A stretch of DNA of 64,000 nt from assembly GCA_963920665.1 (NCBI GenBank), contig OY987272.1:2733001-2797000 (forward strand). The letters are read 5' to 3'. The position numbers and the translations under genes were made by a program. Source of the stretch: Straminergon stramineum. Its lineage: Eukaryota > Streptophyta > Bryopsida > Hypnales > Calliergonaceae. Within the stretch, counting starts at the first letter, position 1; each line of letters begins with the position of its first letter. This document shows, one piece after another, positions 46,101 to 59,302 of the stretch. Under the pieces are notes generated by a model that had not been told where the DNA came from, ran no database searches, and was given only the letters and a program-made list of their open reading frames with translations.

Positions 46101-49100
46101 AAGAGTGTAAAAGTGGGGCAACAACCGGTATCGTCTATTGAGAGCAAATCTACAAAGTTCCTCCACCTACACAAAAAATGTAATAATATTATCAAAAAAT
46201 GGGATGTAATGCATAAATTCTATGTACAATACATACAAAGAATTGTTGAAGTACGGATGCAATTTTAAGGAATCATTATTTTAGTTTAATAATCCAAGTG
46301 TCAAAATACACAAATTATAATTGAACAAAACCTCTGGACCAAAGGACCAAGGCTCTTGGTCAATAGTTCCCTTCTCGGAGTGACCCCTAGCAAAAGGCAT
46401 CATTGCTCCTATACCTATCCATCGCACAAACAACTTAGGAGTTGCATCTCCAACAAATCCACCAATATCGGGGCCTGAAAATGGTTGGCCACTTAAGCCC
46501 TGCAAGTATGAGTGATATATACTATCAACAAGCTATCTAAAGAAAAAATGAAAACGAATTCAAAAATGCTACTTGCATTGAAAAACTATTATGAATAATA
46601 ATTAATTTGTAGAATTTTCGCACCAAGTTGAGACACATAGGAATGCTCATGCCCAAATGCTCCCAAGTAGATAGGTTGTCACCAGTCCATGTAGCAGCAT
46701 ATCTTTGAGCTCCAACAAAGCCAGCTCTAGTCAATACAAATGGCCGCTTGTCCTTACTAGCAAGCATCATCCCTTTGAGTGTTGCTTTTGCTTGAAACAT
46801 GCCATAAACCTAAGAAATTTTGTCAAATTTCTTAGATAGACAACAATCAAGATTTATATATATAATTCATAAATAAGAATTGAGTGAAAATAATTTTATT
46901 AAAAAAATACTTACATTGTGGTAGTATGAATGGGGTTGGGTACCTCCAATCTCTTCATCTCCCCGGTGAATATTGGTTTCAGGCATGGTCTTCGATACAG
47001 TCTACAAATTTTAATAAATATAAATTTTGAGAAAAAAAAATGTAATTACCATTCAATGCCAAAGAATATTATGAAAAATGTGCCATTTTCATAAAATCAC
47101 ACTTAAATTTCTCTGAGAAATTCCTACACACCTTAAAGACAGCTGGTTCATTCATATCATTCCAAATGCCATCCACACCATTGCCTACAAACTTTTTTAC
47201 AAGCAATGACCACCACTTGCGGATTTTCTTATTTGTAAAATCTGGAAAGACAACTTGTCCTGGCCAACATTCACCTATGGCACAAAATATTAGATAAAAA
47301 ATGTCAAGGTCCTATAACAAATTTCTTGAGACAAAAAAACAAACAAATCTATTATACTTTGTCACATGAATACCTTACAACATTGATTGCCCATAGCACT
47401 ATAATAGTACTTACCAATATAAGGCTTTCCATTTTGAGCTTGAACCCAAACATTTGCTTCAGATCCCATCTCATAGATTTCATAACCTTTCTCTTTTTTG
47501 ATACCAGGATCAAGCATCCAAACTCCTTTGAAACCAATTTTGTGAAGTTGACTTGAAAGTGAAGTTGCATTAGGGAAGGCAATCTAAATTCAAAATGAAC
47601 ATAAAAACAAGAATCATCAAACCTAGCTCAAGTATCTAATACTACTTCGCATATAATAAGTCATGATTCACAATTGATTGAAGCATTTTTAATTGACAAT
47701 TGATTGAAAGACAAATGCACAAATACCATACTCTTAGTTTGATTAAACAATTTAGCCATAAAAAATTTGTTTCATATAGTTGTAAGGGGTCAGACCTTAT
47801 CAAATGTAAAGCACTTGAATCCCTGCATATAATCAATGTCCATCCAAACAACATCACAAGGTATCTTCTTCTCCTGAAAGTTATGTGCAATCTAAACCAC
47901 GAGACCAAAAAAAGAACTAAGCTATATAACTCTAAGATTTCTTAAGAATTTACATATCTTTTGCAAAACAACTGATGAAAGGTCACTCTAAAAGGCTATT
48001 GTGGAACTTTATAAATATAAACATGAATAGATATTATTATATCTTTGATCTACGCACCTTCAAGACTTTTCCTGTTGTTTCATAACTATATCTGCATTGA
48101 TGATATCCAAGAGACCACTTTGGAGGCAATTGGATAGTACCTAGGAATAGCTAAAAATCCAAGTTTTAATTCAAGTAAAGACATCTACACTAGTGATAGA
48201 CAACAATCAAACACATACATCTAGCAATAAACGTAAATCATGCAATGATTTGTTTCAAAATATACTTCCACAATGCTCATCAAAGTGTAAAAAAAATCTA
48301 TGATAGGTTGTTAATGAGAGATAATGAATAGGGATAAGATACCAATTACACTTGCAAGCGCAACAATCAACACTTCAGGATTTGGATATGGTCCAAAAGT
48401 TATCACAGGATATGGTGCAACGGCAACAAATCTTATAATTGTCTCTTTCCTCAAATCAATCTATAATTCAACAAAAATTTAATTAGTCACTCATTGCAAC
48501 AAAAAAACATAACAATTGCTGAAATTCAAGCTCTTCAATTTATGCCATTTGCTTAAGGCTTAAATCTACAACTGCATGTTTATGTTTCAGAATTTTAGTT
48601 ACATAACTCAAGGAATCTGAATTTTAATAGGAATAAAATATAAGGCTTGGAATAATTGCACAATTCTACATTGGTTTGTCTTAATTTGTTTTGAAATGCT
48701 ATATCAATAGTAATTCTCAAATTCTACAAGGACCTTAGGGACAAGAATTTATACCATCTTCAAATTTAGGATAAGAAAATCAAATGTAGTCTCTTTGGTT
48801 GGGTCAAAACTAAAAGCAATCCTAAACCAATAAACTTGCAAATATTAGAGTGATGTAATGAAAAGCAACTATAAAAACTTCCTAAACATCACATGACATT
48901 CTATTACTTTTAATATCAATAATCACCTCACAACGCAAACTTGTATCTGCAAGTACTCCAAATGCTTCTCCAGTTGCCAACATGCTGAAAACCCAAGGAT
49001 GAGATTGATATAAGGAAGTTGTATTCTGATTGTAGCCCCAAGCATCTGTATTCCAAGTATATATCTGTAGAGGTAGTAAAACATGTAGAAAATGTGTGAT

Positions 49101-50712
49101 ATACTTGGTAGCTCAATTAAAGCCTACATGCATCAAAAAGGTCATACATTTCAAAAAATTCATGTTATTAGGGCATCAATGGATCAAATTATATATAAAC
49201 CACAAAAGAAAAAGAAACTCTTACACGTTTTCCTGAGCGCTCTATAGATCCACCCACTTCTCCGGTGCCATGAAATGTGGTGCCAAGAGGTAGCTGCATG
49301 CATTGCCTTTTGAGTATAAAAAATGCATCACAATTGTAACTTGGATTTATCAACTTTTGACATGATAATAATGCATTGAAATTCTCATCCAACAATAAGC
49401 TTACCTTCTGAATTTCCACTAAACTTGAACATTGGTGTTGCAAAAAATGCATTGCTCAAGCTTTGCCTAGAACTGTGCCCTAACATTCTCCATGCACAAT
49501 ATTTGATTTCACCTGAATAGAATGACAAATGATATTGTCTTACCCAATGAAAACTTATTCTATATGATTTTCATTGCTCTATCCAAAATGTCACCAACGA
49601 TTTTTGTCACTTACATTAAAAGATGAGTGGAAAAAAAACCATGATTGTGTGAATGAGAAAATTTGAAGAAATCCTAAAATAAAAATATGCCTACCAAAAT
49701 TTCTACAATTTGTTGGGTTCCATCTAACTCAAACCGTGGAAGGAACGTTGGAGACTTGGTCTCAAAATTAGACACATCAACTTGCTCATCACGAAGCTTT
49801 GGATTCTCAAAAGAAAGGCTCGGTGTTGCTTGCTGTCGAGTGGTGTCTGATTCATCAAATCGGAAAATGGACTCTCCCACAATGGGCATCCAAGCCATAT
49901 TTTGAGCAGTTATTGTTGAGTGTCTATGAGAAAGACTGTTCTCAATCAATAGGGCGGCACTCGTAAAAATAGAACCATGTCCAGCAATCCTTGCCGTATA
50001 CTCTGACAATCCTTGAGATCTTTCCGGACCTAATCAACAAAGATGAGTTGGATCAATCAACAACAACCACACCAATTGAATTAATTTTAGAAAGCCATCT
50101 CACATTACAAGACAACCTTTAGAACATTGTGCAAACAATTCCTCTTAGAACAGAACAAAGTCACTCTAACAAAAATGCAAAAAGAATCACCAACAAAGAT
50201 AGAAGGCCAAAGAAGTATAACATACTTGGTTCTGTAAAGGATTTCCGCTCAATCGAATAGTCTCTCATAGAACGTTCTTCAATAGGTTGCTCTTCTACAC
50301 TTGTAAGATCCCAAGCAATTGACTTCCTTCCTGCAATAGATTTCCTTGCCGCAAGAGACTTCCTAGCCACAAGAGACTTTCGTGGCAATCTCTCACCTTG
50401 TTGCTCATCCTCGAAAGATATAGCAGATGTAGCAACAGCTTCGCTCATCCTCCGCCCTTCAATGAGCGTAAGGCTTCTTTCTTCAAGATCTTCCAAATCA
50501 ACCAAATCAGCTCTCTCTACTGCATTTCCGAACAACGGATGATCATCTTGCCCTTCTAAAGATGCAACAGGAGTGATCTCTTCATTGGATGTGCTTGCAC
50601 CTTGTTGGAGTTGACGTTGTCGTTGAAACTGAGGTTGTGTCTTTGCAATGTCAAGAGCTTCGTCTGGAATGCGAACAATTAGAGAGTCCTTGTCCCCAAC
50701 TCTCAAATCCAT
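43144..50712 (-). CDS. HGL1: GH31 glucosidase, heteroglycan glucosidase HGL1-like
   Basis: Twenty-one exons on the minus strand keep phase throughout and give 1,237 residues: 50712-50226, 50029-49695, 49293-49225, 49064-48927, 48460-48343, 48140-48058, 47891-47796, 47583-47415, 47274-47132, 47001-46915, 46809-46624, 46499-46332, 46166-46046, 45923-45854, 45597-45492, 45187-45067, 44968-44754, 44599-44491, 44370-44106, 43911-43586, 43445-43144. GH31 catalytic signatures are present: nucleophile D538 in GIWNDMNEP, acid/base D619 in TWTGDNLSTW, plus FSGPDIGGF and DQEPWSFG. The long C-terminal region with EEYSGSEYRSSGCTEEY, SVGAGSGG and ELWSEERPVSKD is specific to the plant HGL1 group, thought to act on heteroglycans. 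The first 160 residues are extra compared with remembered plant HGL1: acidic, then a tandem RKS-rich segment. The start is the only ATG opening exon 1. Confidence 0.95.
45615..45728 (+). repeat. ATAGAT hexanucleotide microsatellite in an HGL1 intron
   Basis: About fifteen near-perfect ATAGAT units in the intron between exons 45854-45923 and 45492-45597, followed by a GAGAGATATA-type decay. Confidence 0.9.
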
Positions 50713-52514
50713 GACAAAAGATCTACTAACAATTTCTCAAACAACTGAAGTTCTTTAAGAAACAAATAAAAGTCGGTGCTCGTCGAGAGAAAGATGAGTA
50801 CAAAATGGTACCGAATGAAGCATCAAGACACAACACCATGTGAAGAGACACATCTCCTGCAAATTGCACGCTTGGCTAAGTACTAATTTAGTTGAGCAAT
50901 TGAGCAAAAGAAAATCCTAATTTACTATTACTACTAGCATAATTTTCACTAATTCCTCTAAGTATTGTACATGGTCATTGCAAGAAACATTGGTCCTATT
51001 CTCTAAATGAGAGTGATTTTTGTCATCTGCTGTAACTTTTGAAGCACAAGTCCAATGAACATGATTTTTCAAAAGAACATGTCTAACTTGATTTTCATTA
51101 GAAATCTTATTTATAAGAATTTTTTTAAAAATCATTTTATATTTAAAAATCATTTTTGTTAATTTGCCACAAAGTGCAATTTAGGATCTTTTGCTATGTT
51201 AGAAGTCCCCAAATTTAATGTTTTGGAGTTGAAGCTTTCATGATCTATTTGCATAGTAGGAAAGCCTATATCTACCAAAGGAAATTTGGAAATATATTTT
51301 TTTTGTCTTCGACATGAGAGCAAACAACACTCCCATTGTGCACAATTTCGGAACATTGAAGATGGTTCTAAGATCTTTCTTTTGGTGAAATCTCATTACC
51401 ATCAACTCTTCCCAAATGGAAAAATTTTATTTAAAAAAATTATTTTCCTATTTTTTACAAATTAAAATGTGAAAGTGACAATTTTCATGAAATTTAGCAC
51501 TTTTCTAGTTCTCCTACCTAGAGACTTTTTCTATGCTTTTCCTTCATAAGGTACCTTCTCTTCAAAGGTTTAAACATTAGACATATTTTTTCCATTTAAA
51601 TTTTAAAAATTTATAATTATTAAGTACTCCTAAAAAAAATAATGTACTATGGAAAACACTACAAAAAACGCGTAGTGTTTCTTGCAATAACCCTCCATGA
51701 GAGTTCCATCAAACATTTAAAGTCAATCATTCAATAGGAAAAAAATATCCCTCTCAAAAGATATAGATAAGTAGTAAAAAATTATTGTTATTTACTTCTT
51801 CAAATACATATGAATCAGAAATTTGACTTGAATCTTATTCTTCATTTGGCTTTCAATTGAAGTTACTAATGGCAAACATATTCAAAGATAATAGGAAACA
51901 TATTCAAAGAGATGTCAATAACTTACTTGTTCACAATCACAATGTTTAATTTTGACTTTAGTGATATATTCATGAAATTGAGTTTCTTGATCCTAGTACA
52001 CATATAATAGTTGCATTTCTTAATTCTCATAGAATTACATTAGAGAAAATGTGGACTCTTTACAAGGCTACTAAGAACTGTTAAAAGGGACCTTGGATTG
52101 GATTTATTGTGTCCACACAACAACTTTCCCCCTATTACTACTCATCTTCAATATACCCAATTATCAAAGCATTGATTCGTGATTCCCCAATCACATTTAA
52201 GCAAAAGTATTGCAAGTACCCTTGTCTATATCAGTCGAATAGAAAACGATGTTATACTATTTATCAATCCCGATATTCACACAATGTGAATCTTTTTCTT
52301 GTCAGAGATTTAGCCCTTTTAGTAGCTCACTAGGGCTCTTGATTAGATTGGCTTATCAAACCTTGGCGACCCTCCAGAGAGTCCAAAATTTCTCTAATGT
52401 CATAGACACTTTCAAGGACTCAAAATGTCACACAACATTCAAACTCTAGCAACTAGGAATCCAAACTACAATTCCAATGTTGTCAAAGGTTGACTAATGG
52501 TCAAGTTCATTATA
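50713..52514. other. HGL1 upstream and AT-rich intergenic DNA
   Basis: The first few hundred bases are the likely HGL1 promoter and 5' UTR. The rest is AT-rich with no supportable gene. The frames near 52,109-52,449 lack motifs. Confidence 0.5.
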
Positions 52515-52518
52515 TTAA

Positions 52519-53460
52519 CCCTTAGTAAATGTATTTGACTATGTTTTCACCAAAAACGCTCCAAAACTATCATCTCTAGTACAAGTACCAAATTTTAGAA
52601 AAAAAAACATTTTTGGACAAATGTAACTGTAGGATCTTATAGTAAGCTGGTTTGGGAAGATGTGGAAAAAATTTCAGAAATTTCCACCATTTGGATTGCA
52701 AGATATTGGCATTTCAAGTGACAAAAAGAAAATTTTTTGGCCCTACAAAAATCTAGGTAGTTGCACTTCACAAGGTCAGATCATTATGAAAAAATGTCCA
52801 AAATGGTTGTAACTCTTTGGATTCATTCTTCAAGTCATGTTGGCTACATGCTTGAAAAATTTTAGATCATTTGGAGTTGTACAACATATATGAAAAAAAT
52901 AGTAAGTTGAAAGAAGTAGAGAATGATTCAAAATACTAAATTGTTAATCATTTATTTATGGAATTTAGAAATGCCAATCCCAATGGTGAAATCGTTGTAA
53001 TAAACAATCTGCACCTTAGGTTTTTATTTTTTTCCAAAAATATTAAAAATTGAGTTAAATAAAGGTTTTCAAAGTTTATTTTAGAGTAGAGATTCCATTT
53101 CTACCCACAAACTACCCACAACTAAAACTCTTCATAACTTTCATCTTATAAATCAAAATGGAATGATTCAAAGCTTTCCATGTATATATAAATTAGGAAA
53201 AGAAATTTCAATTTTTTTTTTTTAAATGATTTTTAAAGAAATTTTTTTGCTGCTTGGGCTACCTGTCGAGCAATGAAAACAACATATCATAAAATAAATT
53301 ATTAACCGTGTATTCAGAAGTTATGAAAATTGTTGGGTCTTAAAGCTACTCCTTAGACACATATAGTGTGAAAATTTCAAAAAAAAATTAAAAATTCCAT
53401 TCATAGTGAGCTGCCCAAAATCGCTATGTTGCCCCAAAACACCGTTTGGTCCTTTAGGGG
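52519..53460 (-). mobile_element. TTAA MITE family 1, copy 2 (942 bp, inverted)
   Basis: This is the reverse complement of the element at 32519-33430. TTAA at 52515-52518 precedes the mutated end CCCTTAGTAAATG; the right end GGTCCTTTAGGGG precedes TTAA at 53461-53464. Internal landmarks shared with copy 1 include GACTATGTTTTCAC, AAATTTCTGAAATTTTTTCCAC (in inverse) and TTTATTTAACTCAAT. No coding capacity. Confidence 0.75.
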
Positions 53461-53464
53461 TTAA

Positions 53465-55000
53465 CACAATAATAAATCTCGCAATATAGTAGTTAATATG
53501 CTTTTCTTGAACTCAACAAGATGCTTCTAAAAATCTAGAAATTTTGTGATTAGCAAATAATCAAGCAACATGAACTCAAATTAAGTTAATTTTAGGTTCA
53601 CTTTAGTAGAAAAATTGTAGTTTTAAAGAAATTAATCTAATAACATAAGTGTCTAAGGCTTGAGATAATTAGTCATCATTATTGGGTTTGGGATGTGTTT
53701 TCTAGATTTAGATATAAATAATAAGAATGAGAAAGATGAACTTTCAAAAGAGTTGTGGCTTTATTGTATGATATGCAAAATTATAAACAATTTATTATGT
53801 ACTACAAGTTGCAAAATCCTTAAGATTGTTTACTATGTTACAAATTATAAAAAAGAACAAAATAATTTTTGAAGGTTAAATTTCTCATTATTATTGCAAA
53901 AAATCATAGTAATTTGTAAACCAGTTGTAGAAACATTTGCACAAAATTTGAATAGCAATGATATTGTAAGAATGTTGGGTGTTCAAGTCTTTAGCATCGG
54001 AAGGATATTTGGGACGGTGTAGGTGCATTGTATGGCATATTAAAGTCTTTTGCAAGGAGATGATTGCATGTTGTTAATGTCCATTGCTTGTTTTCCTCAC
54101 TTCTTTTAGAAATTTGTTAACTTTAGCATCAAAGGGGGGGGGTTGGGAGGGTGCAAGTCCAAGTCATAGAAAAAGTCACTACAATGAATGATAAGGACCT
54201 TGTAGAACACCAATTCCCAAACTTTTCTATTCTCGTATATATCACCATCTTACAGTAAGGAATTCTCATAAGTTCACCTAATTGATCCCACTATGTTGTG
54301 CCATTTTGCCGATTCACTTGCAAGAAATTTTGAAATTTGCCATGGAGGCATTTGTTTTGAAATTGGTATCACCCAAATATTAAATCTAATAGGGGTGATA
54401 CAAAATCCTCCAACTTTTGCACTGGATATTTTCAGCCATCGTCACCCTAAAACTGCGTACCCTTTCATTTCATTACATTGCCATGCAAATGTTAGCTACA
54501 AATTAAATATCGCCTTTTCTTTCTTTTTTTTTGAAACAAGTGTCGATTCAGGAAACACACTGCAAGGGGTTCCGTCAGGAAGAGAGGCTGATTTCACGCA
54601 AGGTAAAGAACCTTATCGATCGCCTTTTCATCAGCGCCGCCGGTTATCCGTCTAACACAAGGGTATCTCATCAGGGTCTCAATCGGGGGTATAGATCGCC
54701 TTCTGCTTCTCCATAAGGAGCTGGAATTTCTGGAACATCTATTGTCTGAAGACACTACAGTACTGTGTTTGCCAATCTGCCGTTAGGGTTTCGCCATTGC
54801 ACCCCAATTCCACGAGCTTCGAGCGTTACAGGGCAGGTGGGCGTTCTTCAGCTTTCAATTTCAGGTTTCCAATTGGTCTATTGCATGTAGAATTGTAGAA
54901 TTGTACCTCTCTTTGTCGCTTTTCTTTGAATTCTTTCTGGTCAGTCTTTCTTGAGGTCAATTCATTTCTAGGATAGCCGATGTGTTTTTAGACAATCACA
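53465..55000. other. Intergenic region upstream of the CXXC zinc protein gene
   Basis: AT-rich to about 54,500, with a short G9 run near 54,136. From about 54,580 the base composition rises and the DNA probably includes promoter and 5' UTR of the next gene. No other gene is supported. Confidence 0.5.
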
Positions 55001-55102
55001 TATGACCTCGCGGAAGCTTATGTATCCGGTTTTCAGAAAAATGACGAAGGTATGTTGCATTTTGTAGAACAAGATTTTGAGGAACGAGGAGAGTGCAGAA
55101 CC

Positions 55103-56337
55103 ATGGTACTCCTCCTGCTGGAAATCAAGGCGGAGCTTGAGAATATCACTAACTTAGTTCCGAAAGGAGGTTCTGATGGATCCGAGTATTCTTTTTTCTT
55201 CAAGGTAGTGTGTCTCATTTTGTTCTTGTGACTGTATATTTCGGCTTGATGCTTACTATCAAAGTTACGGGAGCAAGCGAATTGGCGAGTTTTTTGCGAG
55301 TATAGCTGTGTAATAGTTCGATGTTTTTCTTACATCCTTTTGTTTATTTGGATTGGACAGATCAAGTGTGGAGGCTGTGGGACAGTGAGTGATAAGGAGA
55401 CGTGCGTGACTCCATCCGAGCTTTCTGACCTTCCGAAAAGCAAAGGCTCCGCTAACCTCGTGCAGAAGGTAATTGAGACATAATCTCTAGGAGATGGTGC
55501 AGAGGGAATTCCAAGAAATGCTGCATTCTGATTGATAGAATTGGGAGGTCATACAGAAGAGTTGGCTGTCTTTGGGGGGTTTGCACGAGAACTGTGTTTT
55601 GGGAATGGTTGAAGAGTCATTGAAACTAGACTTGCAATGATCTTAACGACCTAGAATTTCTATTCTTATGGTAATTTGTGCAGTGCAAGTTCTGTGACAA
55701 GGTGGGAAACGTTACAGTAATACCTGGACGAGACAAACCCTATACCTTGGAGGACAGCGAAAGCGGCAAATTCGTACCCATAGGATGTTTTGACTGTAGA
55801 GGCATTGAGCCTACTGAATTTTCCTTCAGAGATGGCTGGGCTGCTGAAGGCGTAAGTATAAGAGACCAATCTTTGTAATGTTTTTACATTTCAGCTAGGC
55901 CATTTGCATAATCAGGCTCGGGAAATACGGTAATAAATTCAAATAAGAACCTGTCATATTGTATGCATGATGTCCAATGTAAGACATAATAGTGATGAAC
56001 AATTTTTTGTAATTCGAATACTTTTCGAACTTGTATCTAGTGAAATTTGATAGAGAAGCAGCTTCTGTAGGTTTTTTTAGGAATATTAGGGTTTTAACTT
56101 CTAGGGCCGTAAATTTCACAATTCTAATATTTTGGAGGAATTAAAAATGGACTATTGACGATTGAAGTTACATTGCCTAAACTGGGCTCACTTGCACTTG
56201 ACTCGTGGGTGCAGCTGTCTGGCACAAAATTTGTGGATATTGATCTTTCGGACGGAGAGTGGTCGGAATATGACGAAAAGGCCGCCGCATCCGTGGGCAT
56301 TCTAAACCTTGACCATCGGTTTGCTGTGACAAAGTAG
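55103..56337 (+). CDS. CXXC motif-containing zinc binding protein (UPF0587/DUF866)
   Basis: Four exons (55103-55204, 55361-55468, 55684-55851, 56215-56337), all phase 0 and GT-AG, give 166 residues, the normal family length. Two zinc-knuckle pairs are seen: KCGGC at about residue 37 and KCKFC at about residue 71, with the family motifs GSANLVQKCKFC, YTLEDSESGKFVP and FDCRGIEP. The family (CZIB, formerly C1orf123, in animals) is conserved across eukaryotes and probably binds zinc through four cysteines; its precise role is not settled. The ATG chosen gives an N terminus matching the usual start of the beta-sandwich (LEIKAELENITNL). Confidence 0.94.
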
Positions 56338-57619
56338 GATACCACTTCCTCTACCGGAATTAGCTATCTCTACCCTCTCCTGAGCAAGACCGCACCAGTT
56401 TAGTGATTTCCAGTTTCATGTATGTAAGTCATCAATGAAGAAGCTGATATTCTGGTGAAGTGATCTGGTTCTCTCTGTTCAAATTTTCATTTTGCTCTTG
56501 TTGCTCTGTTATTACCCCCTATTCCTGATTGGCCAGGGATATATGCTGAAGTGATTTTGAACCTGGAAGTGTTCATTTAAAACAAGTAAGCACTTAGGTT
56601 CAAGTAGTTCGTGGAAAGTCTAGTATTTCATTTATGAACGTCCTAGATGTTGACACCTACGAAATAAATACGTCTTTTCGGTAATTGACACGAAGAGGCT
56701 GATGATGTCACTTTCTTGTGTGTGCATGGAGAATTGTGAAATTGTTGTGTACCAGAATGCCGAATGTTAAGGCTTGGTGACCAGATGTTCACCACTTGGC
56801 GGCATCTAGTGCTATTCTCTAGATTTTGAATTACAAATTCATGGATATTTCCAAACCAAGTGGTTGCAAGATCACTGTCATAAAAGGAGCCTCTGACAAT
56901 TTCTTTAGTAATGAACCACTCTGGCCAAACATACTAGATGTCATGTTTGGTTATCTGGTAAGTCAATCCTGGCTACCTCAGTTATTGCCAGTACCTGCAT
57001 TGCAGAGCTTTACAAACGGTGAGAAGCTGAGAAGCTGAGAAGTGAATCGTCATTCAGGCAATGCAGATAGGTGAGTTACCATAGCTATTCACCAGAAACA
57101 TGATAATCGTCGCAGATTTGGCGCAGATTTGTCTGTGTCATTATTTTCTCTAAACATCAGGTGTTGGAAGCCAAACTTTCGTACATTGCACATCACCAGA
57201 TAGTAATTCAGGGACTGAAGTTGAATATTGTTGCCAAGCCTAGTGCCTACTTGAACATTTGTATCATACTCCAATTTCCGCACAGATCAAAGGATTCAGT
57301 ACCAAGAGCAACCATTAAACAGAGGACCTCAATTCTCCCATTACCTCATCTCTGCGTTTAAAGGATCACGAGAGAATCACTATAGCAACCCCACCCCACC
57401 CCACCCCAGTTAAAAACAACATTGAGAATGTTAAATATGGAATGCGAGGTTTCAACAGGGGCATGAATCCATTACCGCTGTAGTTAATCATTCGTCTTGC
57501 AATTACACTAATTTGTCCTACTGGTAAAACATTTACAGTAGAGGAGGTTGATGTATTACTGTCCTGAACCAATTTTTACAATATAATTATTTTGGTAGTG
57601 ACATTTCAGAACTTGAATG
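56338..57619. other. Intergenic DNA
   Basis: 3' flank of the zinc-protein gene followed by sequence without recognised genes. A short CCCCA repeat lies near 57,389-57,407. Confidence 0.5.
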
Positions 57620-57621
57620 TA

Positions 57622-59300
57622 CAGTACCCGGAAGAAAGTATTTCAACCCTATGACCTTTTAGCACACAGTAGAATACACTGTAGAGAAGAAACAATTGAA
57701 GGTGATTCAATTTTGTAATACCTTGAAAATATAAGATATCAACAAAACGCTAATCTAATTGAGATTGTATTAGATAAAAATCTTTGACTAAATCTCTTTC
57801 TTTGTTGCATTATTTGAACTAAAATCAAATATCACTACCAACAAGTGCTTCCACCTTGGGCTTCCACCACAGCCTTCATTCGACTTGGCATGGATAGAAT
57901 AAAAGATTGTAAAATTTCTTGAGGTATATCCTCCTAGCTTGCATTGATGTGATCCCACATTTCATCCTTACTCTTATGTCGAGTCATGTTCTGAACTCAA
58001 TCTTTACAAACCTTCCACAAGTTCTCTATGGGGTTGAGATCAGGTGAACTAGCTAGCCACTGAAGCTTCTGTAATCCAATTTGTTCCCTCCAAATTGTTG
58101 TAACACGACTACTATGGACTAGTGCACCATCCTCCATCAAAATGAAGTTCTCATAATTGTCATGATGATAATAGAAAGGTTCCAAAGCTGATTCATACAC
58201 TACTTCAACAAAATCAAGAGCCTTGCATTTCTCAAGAGGAATTAACACCAAATAGCATTTGGTAAAAGTAGTGAATGCTCTCCATACCATTATTGATGTC
58301 CTTCCTGGATTGAATGTAGGTGCTATGCAGTTGTAGTGATAACGTTCATAAGCCTTTCTCCATACTCGTATTTGACAGGAGTTCTTTCCAATCTCGAATG
58401 TTGACTTGTCCGTCCACATGGCTCGGCTCTAGTCATGAAACATCCAATGCAAGTGTCTTTTAGCAAATGCTAATCTATCTACTTTGTGCTTAGGATTAAA
58501 ACGGTTTTTTCACTCCTACACAATTATTCATCTTGAAGTTGTGCACCTCTTTGCGAAGAGTTCTAACACTCACAAGAATTGGAAGATTTTCTACGAGAAT
58601 AGACATAAGTGCTCGATGATTTCTCACAATCTCATATACAAGTATCCTCCTACTATATTCGTTCAATTTTTTTGGCCTCCTTGACTTCTCTGCAATCTTT
58701 ACTTCACCACGATCACTAAATCTCTTGATGACCTTTGATATAGTGCTTTTTGGCCTTCCAACTTCAACTAAAATCTCACTCAAAGAACAACCTCCTTTAC
58801 TCATTCCCACTATCATGGACTGTTCTGAAGTAGTCAAATACTTAGAATGTGCCATATCAATAGCTACAATACACAATTCTAACTATATGTTGCACTTTTG
58901 TGAAGAAACTCACAAGTTGAACCACTTGGAAAACAAGACAATCTTCTAGAAATTAATGTAAGCATGTGCTGCAATAGATTTTCAAAATCAATTGTTTCTA
59001 CTCCAGTAGATCAATTGCAACTCAAATCTATATAGCTCTAGTTGCCGCAAGTGATTCCTATCACTCATTTGAAATCTATAAGTATTCTCAACATACTAAC
59101 TACACTACTAATTTTAATTGCCTCTTCACATGTGTTAATTTCTAAATTAGCTGAGTCACCACTGTATTGTTTAATATCTCACCTATTTATATCTAAAAAT
59201 CTTTTACAGATGAGATTTTTATATTGAGTTTTTTCATGGAAATTTGACACCTGTTTATAATGTACTTATGTAAGGTTGAATTACTTTCTTCCGGATACTA
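57622..59300 (-). mobile_element. Tc1-like transposon (1.68 kb), DD34E type
   Basis: TA (57620-57621) precedes CAGTACCCGGAAGAAAGT; the other end in reverse complement reads TAGTATCCGGAAGAAAGT and is followed by TA (59301-59302). The inverted repeats are about 27 bp with three mismatches. Total length and one minus-strand transposase gene fit the Tc1 group. Confidence 0.88.
57840..58876 (-). pseudogene. Decayed Tc1-like transposase
   Basis: The N-terminal part (58876-58496) has the paired helix-turn-helix region (YLTTSEQSMIVGMSKGG, GRPKSTISKVIKRF). A frameshift near 58,500 is followed by a TAG within the D-x-S linker before MWTDKSTF, and by a TGA and a TAG near the C terminus. Catalytic residues remain visible: D in WTDKS, D in LMEDGALVHSS, E in SPDLNPIENLW, with 34 residues between the second D and the E. 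It cannot encode a complete transposase. Confidence 0.88.
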
Positions 59301-59302
59301 TA

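Noticed and set aside
49401..49512. Candidate extra HGL1 exon (encoding WRMLGHSSRQSLSNAFF)
   Set aside because: It has splice-like borders but the phase does not fit, and skipping it joins VEIL to LPLGTTFHGTGEVG in phase, which is what the family has.
54293..54716. 120- and 61-codon frames upstream of the zinc-protein gene
   Set aside because: No recognisable motif; the region is more likely promoter and 5' UTR.
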